From Gemmatimonadota bacterium (GTDB lineage Bacteria; Gemmatimonadota; Gemmatimonadetes; Gemmatimonadales; GWC2-71-9): DNA of 37,496 bases. Numbering within the stretch: position 1 is the first letter of the stretch; the number at the start of each line of letters is the position of its first letter. Below the pieces are notes generated by a model. That model was not told where the DNA came from, did no database searches, and saw only the letters and a program-made list of their open reading frames with translations. Made by a program: the position numbers and the translations under genes. The stretch covers positions 1 to 37,496 of the forward strand of contig JANYLJ010000071.1 in assembly GCA_025357945.1 (NCBI GenBank), given 5' to 3'. Positions 5,900-14,591 of the stretch are shown piece by piece.

Positions 5900-8006
5900 C
5901 GACGACGAGCTCGACCATCATCAGGGCCGCAGGACCGACATACTCCGTTCGTGCGCGCTCGATGAGTTCGGCACGAATGGCGAGCGCGTCGGCGCGCCGT
6001 CCGGCGAGCCCGAGGATCCGCCCGAACATGCCGACGACCATTGGGCCGCGCTGGGTCAGCTCCACGGCTCGGGCCATCCGATGAATCGCCTCGTCGAACC
6101 GACCGAGATCGCCGAGGCGGATCGCCGACATCCACAGGTGAATCATCGCATTGGGGTCAATCGCCAGTGCGGCATCGTGGGCACGAAGCGCTGCGGCGGA
6201 ATCGCACGCGAGGTCACCGGAAATGCCGAATCCCATGGTGGCGACCGCGCGCACGAACATCGAGAGCGGATCCGCCGCGATGGCGCGACCCGCCTCCGCG
6301 GTGCAGGCCGCCCAATCGCCCAGCAGGCCGGACAGATATGCCGAATAGGCATGTGCGAGTGCAAGATCCGGGTCGAGCTTCAGAGCCTTCGCGAGGTTCT
6401 CGCCTGCCGTCGGCCAGTCCGGCCGCAGGTACAGCTTGAGCTGTCCCCAGAGTACGTGAACGAGCGCCAGATCGGGATCCAATCGTTCGGCTGCCGCGAG
6501 CGCACGTTCGGCTTCCCGACGCGCCTCTCCGGTCGGTACGTACTGGTATACCCCCAACCCGATATATGCCTCGGCGAGCCCGGCATGGGCGCGCGCGTAG
6601 TCGGGGTCCCGCTCGAGCGCCTGCCGGAAGAAGTCGATCGCGCGCCGGAGCGCGGTTGGCGAGCGCTGGTGCGCGGCCTCGCTCCCCCGCAGGTAGAGCT
6701 GATACGCCTGGAGGTCGTCGGTCGGACGGACCACCAGGGGCGCCGAAGGGTGCTTGAGGCCGAGGGTCAGTTCGAGCTCCTGGACGATGCCGCGGGCGAT
6801 CTCGTCCTGAATGGCAAAGATGTCGTCGAGATCCCGGTCGTAGCGCTCGCTCCACAACTGGGAGCCGTCGGCGGCATTCATCATCTGGGCGGTGACGCGG
6901 ACCCGGTTCCCGGCGCGGCGCACGCTCCCCTGCAGCACGGTGCGAACGCCGAGCGTCGCGCCGATTGTGGCGAGCCCGGCATCCTTTCCCTTGAACGTGA
7001 ATGTCGATGCCCGAGCCGCGACCCTGAGTCCCGCGACACGACTGAGCGCCATGATGATGTCGTCGGTGATTCCGTCGCTGAAGAACTCGTTGTCGGGGTC
7101 GGCACTCATGTTGACGAACGGGAGCACGGCGACCGAAGAATCGGGGTGTCGCGACGCCGTCACGGCGTTGTCCTGGGAGCGCAGCGCCTCAACCACGAAC
7201 GCGCCGGTCGTGTAGCGAGCCCCGGGCTCCTTTTCGAGGAGCTTCGCGACCGTCCGGCTCACGGCGACCGGCACCGTGCTGCGAAGCGACGTGACCTCGG
7301 GCGGCGTATCGATGAAGCGCCTCGCGATGATCGCCTGTACCGTGGCGCCAGTGAATGGCGCCGCTCCCGTGAGCATTTCGAACAACACGCATCCCAGCGA
7401 GAACAGGTCGCTGCGCCCGTCGATCGCGTCGCCGGCCGCCTGCTCTGGACTCATGTACGCCGGGGTGCCGACCGTGACGCCGACCTGGGTGAGCGTGGGC
7501 GACTCGCTCGCTGCGGCCACCACCGCCTTGCCAATCCCGAAATCCGCGACGATGGCGTGCCCCTCGTGCAGCAGAATGTTTTCCGGCTTGATGTCGCGAT
7601 GAACGATGTCGTGCCGGTGGGCATAGTCGAGCGCGTCGGCCACTTCGAGGGCAATTCGTACGGCGACCTCGACTGGCAGCTGCCCTTCCTGCACAAGGCG
7701 ATCGCGCACGGTCTGGCCTTGGAGAACGGGCATCACGAAGAACAGAAAATCGCCTGCCTCCCCGGAATCGTACAGCGGCAGGATATGCGGATGCGTCAAC
7801 CGCGCCGCGATCCGGATTTCGCGCACGAATCGCTCGCGACCCAGCGACTCAGCGACTTCCACGCGAAGTACCTTGATCGCGACCTCGCGATCGTGCTTGA
7901 CGTCGTGCGCGAGATAAACCGTGGCCATGCCGCCCTGGCCCAGTTCGCGCTCGATCGTGTAGCGGCCGGACAAGGCTGCGGTGAGGCGGGCCAGCATTCC
8001 GGTCAC
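5703..8006 (-). CDS. Ser/Thr protein kinase with FlgO/TolB-like and TPR domains
   Basis: 767 aa, apparently cytoplasmic (no clear membrane segment). Residues 16-280 form a complete Hanks-type kinase: GQGGMATVY loop at 23-31, Lys45, HRD 136-138 with KPEN, DFG 155-157 and GTPAYMSPEQ. From about residue 290 comes the SVAVLPFVNMSADPDNEFF...GI domain (FlgO/CadC-associated type) ending in LWSERYDRDLDDIFAIQDEI. From about 430 to the end are TPR helices (RDPDYARAHAGLAEAYIGLG, DPDLALAHAYSAYLSGLLG and others). The GTG start at 8006 overlaps the stop of the upstream kinase (GTGA), indicating coupling; an ATG three codons in is an alternative. Its last 65 codons are duplicated at 1038-1298. The TPR array is presumably for protein partners; the targets are unknown. 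Confidence 0.93.
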   Translation of the reverse strand: MTGMLARLTAALSGRYTIERELGQGGMATVYLAHDVKHDREVAIKVLRVEVAESLGRERFVREIRIAARLTHPHILPLYDSGEAGDFLFFVMPVLQGQTVRDRLVQEGQLPVEVAVRIALEVADALDYAHRHDIVHRDIKPENILLHEGHAIVADFGIGKAVVAAASESPTLTQVGVTVGTPAYMSPEQAAGDAIDGRSDLFSLGCVLFEMLTGAAPFTGATVQAIIARRFIDTPPEVTSLRSTVPVAVSRTVAKLLEKEPGARYTTGAFVVEALRSQDNAVTASRHPDSSVAVLPFVNMSADPDNEFFSDGITDDIIMALSRVAGLRVAARASTFTFKGKDAGLATIGATLGVRTVLQGSVRRAGNRVRVTAQMMNAADGSQLWSERYDRDLDDIFAIQDEIARGIVQELELTLGLKHPSAPLVVRPTDDLQAYQLYLRGSEAAHQRSPTALRRAIDFFRQALERDPDYARAHAGLAEAYIGLGVYQYVPTGEARREAERALAAAERLDPDLALVHVLWGQLKLYLRPDWPTAGENLAKALKLDPDLALAHAYSAYLSGLLGDWAACTAEAGRAIAADPLSMFVRAVATMGFGISGDLACDSAAALRAHDAALAIDPNAMIHLWMSAIRLGDLGRFDEAIHRMARAVELTQRGPMVVGMFGRILGLAGRRADALAIRAELIERARTEYVGPAALMMVELVVGDESAIADILRRNIEAETGPTAIGTSVVRELEPLLVHPRLGPLVRQLSLYAQRPGCVPFRKDDRQ

Positions 8007-10678
8007 CGCTTCAGGCGTGCCCGCAGGTCGGCGAACCAGTTCTCCACCAACACCGCCTTGACGGACGTTGACGTCCGGCCAGACGACCGCGGCCTGGCGA
8101 ACAGGAAGGTGCGCCCATCGGGCGTGACGCTGTAGGACTGATGGAAGGGATCGATCACGAATCCGGCCACATTGAACAGCGGCTTCAGTTCACGCACCTC
8201 GAAGGTCGGCACCGCCTGGATCGATGCCGCGACGAGACGCGCCGCGGCATCGAGGAAGAAGATCTCCTTCCCATCGGGCGACCAGACGGGCTCGCTGCCG
8301 CCGCCGTTCGAAACCTGCCAGCGACCTGTCGCGGTTTCCGGCAGTGGCCGAACGTACACCTCGTTGGTGCCGGATTCGTTGGAGGTGTAGGCGAGCCAGC
8401 GGCTGTCTCGTGAGACTGCCGGGTGCTGCTCGAAGTAGCGAGTCGCCACGAGCGGCACCGGCGTGGTATCGCCGCTGGTGCGAATACCGACCAGGTCGCC
8501 CGCGCCGGCCGAGCCGTTGTCGGTGCGTGCCACCAGCCACTTCCCGTCGCCGGACCAGGTAATCTCCTGAATCGGGCGGTCGATCCGCGCCAGCAGCTTG
8601 TCGGCACCGCTGCCGTCGATCGGCCGCACATATGCGGCACCGAGGTTCCCGTTGCCGCTGTCGCGGATGAAGGCGACCAGCCGGCCGTCGGGCGACCAGG
8701 CGGGGCGTCGATCGAGGCCACCGAAGGTGAGCCGGCTGAATGGCCCGCGATCCAGCTGCTTGACCCAGATGCTGAGACCGCCGGCAGTCACTCCTGCGCC
8801 CACCGCGAGGCGCCGCCCGTCGGGTGACAGCGCGAAGGAATTGAACCCGCCGAACCAGCTGCTGTCGACCGGAGTCGCAACACCCTCGCGGGTCACCCGC
8901 ACCATTTCGACTGCGTCGGAGGTGCCATTGGCGCGCAGGTACAGGAGCGAGCCCGCTGGAGACCAGGTGAGCATCGGGATGCCACCCACGACCATGACGC
9001 CGTCGAGCACCGGAATGGCCGGGCCGCTGATTTCCAGCCGATCGAGGTTGAACGGTGCCACCAGAGCGGCACCGTCGCGCCGGACGTACAGGAGGTACCC
9101 CATCGGGAGGTACCAGGCCTCGTACGCATCGTTGACCAGCAGCTTGTGCGTGCCGTTACGCAGGTCCCCGACGTGGATCGACGACGTCACACAACCGGAG
9201 GTGCACACCTCGAAGAGGACCGCCCGAGATCTGGGGAGTGGTGTCGAATTCAGCAAACCGAAACCACGTAGCGCGGTATCCGCGAGCGCCACCGTGCTGC
9301 CGCCGCCCGCCGAACTCACGCGTCGCAGCTGGTCTCCGCTGGCCGCCACATAGATCACCGTACCGTCGTCCAGCCAGGTGATCCCATACGCTGCGGGTGC
9401 CGCGGAATCCGCGAGCGTCACCGCTGCTCCGCTGCCGGGACGGATCTTCTTTACCTGTCCATCGGCGGTGAATGCCAGCCATTGCCCATCCGGCGAGAAG
9501 ACCGGACTGAACCCCCGCTCGGTTCCAGGAATCGGAACCGGCTCCAGCTGGTCTCGCCGCTTGATCCAGAGCAAACCGGTCGGGGTGCGCGCTTCCCGGA
9601 ACACCAGGCTCTGCCCATCGGGCGAAAATGCCAGCGGCGGACCGTACGGTGTGATCCCGAGCGTATCGCTCAGCGTCACCGACAGCCAGCTGACTCCCGG
9701 AGCCGGTGAGTGGCGCAACCAGCCCCACGTGCCAAATCCAACCGCCAGCAGTAACAGGATCCACGGTGCCTGCGTGCGCCATTGGCGCGCACCGCCAACC
9801 ACCGCACGCTGCGTGACGCTCGCCGCGGTCGGCGTCGCCACCGCGCCGGGATGAGTGAGTGCATCGGCAAACTGCGCGGCCGAAGCGAACCGGTCGGCCG
9901 GGAGCTTCTGCAGCGCCCGTGTCACGGTCGCCTCGACGTGTGGCGGCACCGTCTTCCGCTGCAGCGCCAGCGCGCGAGGCTCCTCGGTCATGATCCGGGC
10001 CACGATTGCCTGCGCGGTCGGTCCGGTGAATGGCGGCTCACCGCTCAGCATTTCATACAGCACGCAACCGAGCGCGTAGACGTCGGTGCGGGCATCGAGG
10101 CTACGCTCACCCATCGCCTGTTCGGGACTCATGTATTGCGGCGTGCCGAGTGACATGCCGGTTTCGGTCATCCGGGATCCGGCGCTGGTCGCGGCGAGGG
10201 CGATCCCGAAATCGGCGACCAGGGCCCGGCCATCGTGCAGCAGGATGTTTTCCGGCTTGATGTCGCGGTGGATGATGCCGTGACGGTGCGCGTAGTCGAG
10301 CGCACCGGCCACTTCAGTGGCGATCCGCAGGGCATCGTCGATCGGCAGTTGCCGCTCGCGCACCAGGCGGTCGCGGAGTGATTCGCCCTCGACGAACGGC
10401 ATCACGTAAAAGACGGTGCCGTTCACCTCACCGGAATCGTGGAGCGGCAGGATGTGCGGATGCTGCAGGTTCGCCGTTGTCGTGATCTCGGCCAGGAACC
10501 GTTCGGCACCGATGACGGCGGCGAGCTCGGGCCGGAGCACCTTGATGGCCACGCGGCGGCGGTGCTTGAGGTCCTCGGCGAGATACACCGTCGCCATGCC
10601 GCCGGCACCGAGCTCGCGCTCGATGCGGTAGCGGTCGGACAGGGCGGTAGCGAGGCGCGAGCTGGCGTCAGACGTCAC
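8003..10678 (-). CDS. Ser/Thr protein kinase with membrane anchor and TolB-like propeller
   Basis: 891 aa. Kinase domain at about 17-275 with [11 protein letters not shown], Lys46, HRDIKPEN (HRD 137-139), DFG 156-158 and GTPQYMSPEQ, all intact. A single transmembrane helix WILLLLAVGFGTWGWL lies around residues 305-325. The rest is a beta-propeller of PD40/TolB type with repeated blades (FSPDGQSLVF, FSPDGQWLAFTADG, WSPDGRLVAFIRDS, WSPDGKEIFF), ending VLVENWFADLRARLKR. In this architecture the propeller should lie on the far side of the membrane and could act as a sensor. It is the middle gene of a leftward unit: 14 bp after the DinB-like gene and overlapping the TPR kinase by 4 bp. Confidence 0.93.
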   Translation of the reverse strand: MTSDASSRLATALSDRYRIERELGAGGMATVYLAEDLKHRRRVAIKVLRPELAAVIGAERFLAEITTTANLQHPHILPLHDSGEVNGTVFYVMPFVEGESLRDRLVRERQLPIDDALRIATEVAGALDYAHRHGIIHRDIKPENILLHDGRALVADFGIALAATSAGSRMTETGMSLGTPQYMSPEQAMGERSLDARTDVYALGCVLYEMLSGEPPFTGPTAQAIVARIMTEEPRALALQRKTVPPHVEATVTRALQKLPADRFASAAQFADALTHPGAVATPTAASVTQRAVVGGARQWRTQAPWILLLLAVGFGTWGWLRHSPAPGVSWLSVTLSDTLGITPYGPPLAFSPDGQSLVFREARTPTGLLWIKRRDQLEPVPIPGTERGFSPVFSPDGQWLAFTADGQVKKIRPGSGAAVTLADSAAPAAYGITWLDDGTVIYVAASGDQLRRVSSAGGGSTVALADTALRGFGLLNSTPLPRSRAVLFEVCTSGCVTSSIHVGDLRNGTHKLLVNDAYEAWYLPMGYLLYVRRDGAALVAPFNLDRLEISGPAIPVLDGVMVVGGIPMLTWSPAGSLLYLRANGTSDAVEMVRVTREGVATPVDSSWFGGFNSFALSPDGRRLAVGAGVTAGGLSIWVKQLDRGPFSRLTFGGLDRRPAWSPDGRLVAFIRDSGNGNLGAAYVRPIDGSGADKLLARIDRPIQEITWSGDGKWLVARTDNGSAGAGDLVGIRTSGDTTPVPLVATRYFEQHPAVSRDSRWLAYTSNESGTNEVYVRPLPETATGRWQVSNGGGSEPVWSPDGKEIFFLDAAARLVAASIQAVPTFEVRELKPLFNVAGFVIDPFHQSYSVTPDGRTFLFARPRSSGRTSTSVKAVLVENWFADLRARLKR

Positions 10679-10692
10679 TCAGGGCTCTCCGC

Positions 10693-11220
10693 CTACGGCT
10701 TCTTTGCCGTCGGCGGCAGGTGCCCGTTGAGCCGGAGATAGATCGCCGCCTGGCTGTAGTGGTCGGCCCAGTCACCGGTGGTGACGGTCATGACCGCCGC
10801 GCGCGTCATCATTTTGCCGCCGAAGAAGGGGACCTCCTCGCCGAGCTTCGAGTCATCGAGCTTGTCGAGCGCCTCCTCACAGAACTTGAACGTTTCCTTG
10901 AGGCGCGCGACGAGCGCCGCCTTGGCTGCAGTGTCGGCCACCTTTGTGCGCGCCGGCGCCTTGACGCCACCAATCGCACCGCAGAGAAAGTCGTTGCCCT
11001 GCGCCAGATGCATCACGACGGACCCGAAGGTCATCTGCCCCGGTGTCGGCTTGAAGCCGAAGTTTGCCGCCGGCATTTCCTCGGCGGCCGCGATGAGATT
11101 CCTGGCCTTGGCGGTGGCGTCGTCGCGGAAGGCCTTGGCGACGGGTGCCGGCGCCTGGGCGGCGGCGAGGGAGGGCAGTGCGGCAAGGATCAGTGTGAAG
11201 AAGCGGGCTCGGTTCAGCAT
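10693..11220 (-). CDS. Exported DinB-superfamily protein
   Basis: 175 aa from the ATG at 11218-11220, chosen because it starts a typical signal peptide (LNRARFFTLILAALPSLAAAQA); in-frame ATGs at 11232 and 11271 are alternatives. The mature part is a four-helix DinB fold: the first metal-type histidine lies in VVMHLAQGNDFLC and the second pair in GDWADHYSQAAIYLRLNGHLPP. Family members bind a divalent metal and often act as thiol-dependent transferases; an exported one has no assigned substrate. It is the first gene of the leftward kinase operon, separated from the propeller kinase by 14 bp, and could be a target or ligand handler for it (inference from position only). Confidence 0.85.
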   Translation of the reverse strand: MLNRARFFTLILAALPSLAAAQAPAPVAKAFRDDATAKARNLIAAAEEMPAANFGFKPTPGQMTFGSVVMHLAQGNDFLCGAIGGVKAPARTKVADTAAKAALVARLKETFKFCEEALDKLDDSKLGEEVPFFGGKMMTRAAVMTVTTGDWADHYSQAAIYLRLNGHLPPTAKKP

Positions 11221-11389
11221 GGCGGCGTCCATTGCGTGAGGGGTTGACGTTGGGGTGTCTTGCACAGGCATCGAAAACTAACGCGCTAGACGGTGAGCGC
11301 GAGGTCCGTTCCAGGTGTCCAGAGCGCCCGTTCGGACGTCGCTCGCCACGAGCCTCACGGCGTGATTCAAGGATCCGCCGCTAGACCCG

Positions 11390-11746
11390 CTACTCCTTGA
11401 ACGTCGTCGCCAGCGCCAGCGCGCGGGCAGCGTTGCCGGACAGGTACGAGAATGACGCCACCATGAACAACGCGTCCGGCGAGCTCGGGTTGAGCGCGAG
11501 ACCGCAATTCATCTCGGCGAGCCCGGCCGCCAAGTCCCAGTTTGCTCCGGCCAGTTCGAAACCAGAGAGGTCCCGACCTTCGGCCAGGAGTGAATCGGCC
11601 GCGACCGCGAGGCGCGCTTCCTTGAGCGCCAGGGTGTGGCGGCACCCAAAGCGAAACGCCGACTGTACGGTGGACCTGGCCCGGTTGTTCGCGGAGAAAT
11701 GACGGTGAGGCGAAAAGAACGTGTTGGCGGCGTTCACGTCAGGCAC
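11390..11746 (-). pseudogene. TPR fragment, probably from a TPR-type kinase
   Basis: 118 codons ending at 11390. The middle and end (ALKEARLAVAADSLLAEGRD, ANWDLAAGLAEMNCGLALNP and SSPDALFMVASFSYLSGNAA) read as TPR helices like those in the C-terminal half of TPR kinases, with the common NPSSPDA loop. The N-terminal 35 residues (HRHFSANNRARSTVQSAFRFG) do not resemble anything and there is no kinase domain. It lies in the gap between the two divergent kinase units and most likely survives from a further kinase copy. A short stand-alone TPR protein cannot be excluded. Confidence 0.5.
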
Positions 11747-11825
11747 GTCCAGTCCTTACCAATCCCGCGGCCCGGCCACATATTGTGCGGTCTTCTCGCG
11801 CCAATCGCCCTGAACCCGGAACTGC

Positions 11826-14492
11826 GTGTCGGCTGATCTGTCCCGCCTCGCGTCGGCCCTCAGCACCAGCTATCGCATCGAGCGTGAAGTCGGCGCTGGC
11901 GGGATGGCGACGGTGTATCTCGCCCAGGACCTGCGGCACGATCGCCGCGTTGCCGTGAAGGTGCTGCGTCCCGAACTCGCGGCCGTGATCGGCGCCGAGC
12001 GGTTCCTCGCCGAGATCAAGACCACCGCCAACCTGCAGCACTCGCATATTTTGCCGCTCTTTGATTCGGGCGCCGCCGATTCATTCCTCTTTTATGTCAT
12101 GCCCTTCATCGACGGTGAAACACTCCGCGATCGGCTGACGCGCGAGAAGCAACTCCCGATCGCCGATGCGGTGCGGATTGCTCGCGAAGTCGCCAGCGCG
12201 CTCGACTACGCCCACCGCCACGGTGTGATCCATCGCGACATCAAGCCGGAGAACATCCTGCTGCACGACGGCAGTGCGCTGGTCGCGGATTTCGGCATCG
12301 CGCTCGCCGCGAGCAAGGCGGGCGGCACCCGGATGACCGAAACCGGCATGTCCCTCGGTACGCCGCAGTATATGAGCCCCGAACAGGCAATGGGCGAACG
12401 CGATCTCGACGCGCGCACCGACGTGTACGGCCTCGGCTGCGTGCTCTACGAGATGCTTGCCGGCGAGCCACCGTTCACCGGACCCACGGCACAGGCGATC
12501 GTGGCCAAGGTGATGACCGAAAAGCCGGTCTCGATCCTCAACCGCCGCGACACGGTGCCGCCGGGCGTCGAACACGCCGTGTCGATCGCGTTGCAGAAGA
12601 TTCCGGCCGATCGGTGGAGCACTGCCGCGGCGTTCAGCGACGCACTGGACGGGCGGGGCTCCGGGCCGACGGGGGCGCCCGCTGCGTCGGCTCCAGCCAG
12701 TCGAACGGGGAGCCGTGGTGGGCGCAACGCGGCGGCACTGCCGTGGGCCGCGTTCGGTGTCGCCGCCATCGCGGCGATCTGGGGATGGCGGCATCACGCC
12801 GCGCCCGACGCGCACCAGGTGGTGCGGTTTGCGGCCCAGCTTCCGCCGGGCGCACACCTGGCATTTCCCATCCTGGGCACGGGAACCACGATCGCGATTT
12901 CTCCCGACGGAAGACGCGTGGCGTATTCGGCCACAATCGCCGGAGCCAACCAGCTCTACCTGCAGTCGGTTGACGAACTTCGCCCCAGGGCGCTCGCGGG
13001 GAGTGCCGGAGCGTTCTTTCCAGAATTTTCACCCGACGGCAAGTGGCTCGCCTTTGTGTCCGCGGACCAGATGGTCAAGAAGGTTGCGGTGGACGGCGGC
13101 TCGATCACCACACTCTGCGCGGTCGGATCATCGAGCGGCTTGACCTGGATCTCCAACGAGACGCTTGTGTTCAGCAAGCGCATGCTGACCGAATCACGCG
13201 GTCTGTGGCGGGTATCTGCCGACGGGGGCGAACCGGTGCTGTTGTCGCCGGCGGACACCGCACGCGGCGAGACCCTCCAGCTGACGCCGCGCTCGGCCGG
13301 CGACGGACGGTTGGTGTTCTATTCGAGCGTCACCGGGAACCTGAGCAACTCGCACATCGGCGTGATCTCGCTCGAGACCGGCAAGGCCACCGTACTCAAG
13401 AATCTGTTGGGATCATCCCCACTCGGCATGGCGAATGGGCGGCTGCTATTTGTACGCAACGACGGTGCGCTCATGGCCGCATCCTTTGATACCCGCACGT
13501 TGCGCGCTGGCGCGCCGGTCCAGGTCGCAGACAGCATCGCGATCTCCCACGGCTACACTGCGGCTGCGATTTCGGCAAGCGGAACGCTGGTGTACGTGCA
13601 CGGCAGTGGAATGAACCAACTCGTGATGACAGACGATCGCGGTCAGGCCACCGCCCTGGTCGACCAGAAGCGTCCGTACTCGCATCCCCGCTTTTCCCCG
13701 GACGGTCGGCGGATTGCATTCGACGTGCTGCGAACCCAGGGCACCGACATCTGGGTCTATGACCTTGCTGCGCGCACCTTCCAGCGTCTCACGACGGAGG
13801 CGACCAACGACCGGCCGGAGTGGACGCCCGACGGCAGAAAGCTCCTCTACTCGTCCGACCGGACGGATGGCAAGTACAGCCTCTGGTGGCAGCTGGCCGA
13901 CGGGAGCGCGCCTGCCGAGTTGCTCTATGCTTCGTCGAACAACATTCGCGAGGGGGTCGTGGCACCGGACGGACGCGCAGTCATCTACCGTGAGGACACG
14001 CCGCGCAACAACCGCGACGTGTTCCTGCTGCCCCTGACCGGTGAGCGGATTCCGGTTCCGCTCCTCGCCACTCCGTCCGATGAGTTGATGCCACGCGTCT
14101 CACCCAACGGCAAGTGGCTGGCGTATGTCTCCGACGAATCGGGCCAATATGAAGTGTACGTCCGGCCACTCGCCGCGGCCGCTGGCCGCATCCCGGTGTC
14201 GAACGGCGGCGGGATCGCGCCGCTCTGGTCGCCTGATGGCAAGACGATCTACTACGGCAACGGAACCAAAATGGTTGCGGCGTCTGTCGCGACGACGCCC
14301 TCGCTGGCCGTGACCGGCCGCCGCGTCCTCTTCGACGCACCATTCGATGCCGATCCATTCCATCCCAATTACGACGTGGCGCACGACGGCAAGGGCTTTG
14401 TCATGCTCACGTCGGCCGACGACGACCGGCAACTCGTCGTGGTGCAGAACTGGGCCCACGAACTGCAAGCGCGGACGGCGCGGAAACGCTGA
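11826..14492 (+). CDS. Ser/Thr protein kinase with membrane anchor and TolB-like propeller
   Basis: 888 aa, same architecture as the kinase at 8003-10678 but on the other strand. Kinase residues: [11 protein letters not shown] loop 23-33, Lys45, HRDIKPEN (HRD 136-138), DFG 155-157, GTPQYMSPEQAMGERDLDAR. A transmembrane helix ALPWAAFGVAAIAAIWGW is at about 305-325. The propeller follows with blades such as ISPDGRRVAYSATI, FSPDGKWLAFVSAD, FSPDGRRIAFDVLR, WTPDGRKLLYSSDR and WSPDGKTIYY, ending VVVQNWAHELQAR. GTG 11826 is the start because it places the usual short segment before the kinase fold. It is the first gene of the rightward pair; the TPR kinase follows after 99 bp. Confidence 0.93.
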   Translation: MSADLSRLASALSTSYRIEREVGAGGMATVYLAQDLRHDRRVAVKVLRPELAAVIGAERFLAEIKTTANLQHSHILPLFDSGAADSFLFYVMPFIDGETLRDRLTREKQLPIADAVRIAREVASALDYAHRHGVIHRDIKPENILLHDGSALVADFGIALAASKAGGTRMTETGMSLGTPQYMSPEQAMGERDLDARTDVYGLGCVLYEMLAGEPPFTGPTAQAIVAKVMTEKPVSILNRRDTVPPGVEHAVSIALQKIPADRWSTAAAFSDALDGRGSGPTGAPAASAPASRTGSRGGRNAAALPWAAFGVAAIAAIWGWRHHAAPDAHQVVRFAAQLPPGAHLAFPILGTGTTIAISPDGRRVAYSATIAGANQLYLQSVDELRPRALAGSAGAFFPEFSPDGKWLAFVSADQMVKKVAVDGGSITTLCAVGSSSGLTWISNETLVFSKRMLTESRGLWRVSADGGEPVLLSPADTARGETLQLTPRSAGDGRLVFYSSVTGNLSNSHIGVISLETGKATVLKNLLGSSPLGMANGRLLFVRNDGALMAASFDTRTLRAGAPVQVADSIAISHGYTAAAISASGTLVYVHGSGMNQLVMTDDRGQATALVDQKRPYSHPRFSPDGRRIAFDVLRTQGTDIWVYDLAARTFQRLTTEATNDRPEWTPDGRKLLYSSDRTDGKYSLWWQLADGSAPAELLYASSNNIREGVVAPDGRAVIYREDTPRNNRDVFLLPLTGERIPVPLLATPSDELMPRVSPNGKWLAYVSDESGQYEVYVRPLAAAAGRIPVSNGGGIAPLWSPDGKTIYYGNGTKMVAASVATTPSLAVTGRRVLFDAPFDADPFHPNYDVAHDGKGFVMLTSADDDRQLVVVQNWAHELQARTARKR

Positions 14493-14591
14493 AGCACGGC
14501 TCCAGCCACTCATCCGTCCTCGGTCGCACTTCGGCCAGCGCGGGCAACGTCGCTGGTGCCCGAGGCCGGCGGGAAGTACGTTTGGCAACCC

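Noticed and set aside
5706-8135. An 809-codon open frame on the plus strand, opposite the TPR kinase
   Set aside because: It is antisense to a gene with complete kinase, FlgO-like and TPR motifs. Its translation has no domain, no plausible hydrophobic core and the skewed Arg/Glu/His composition typical of antisense frames in high-GC DNA.
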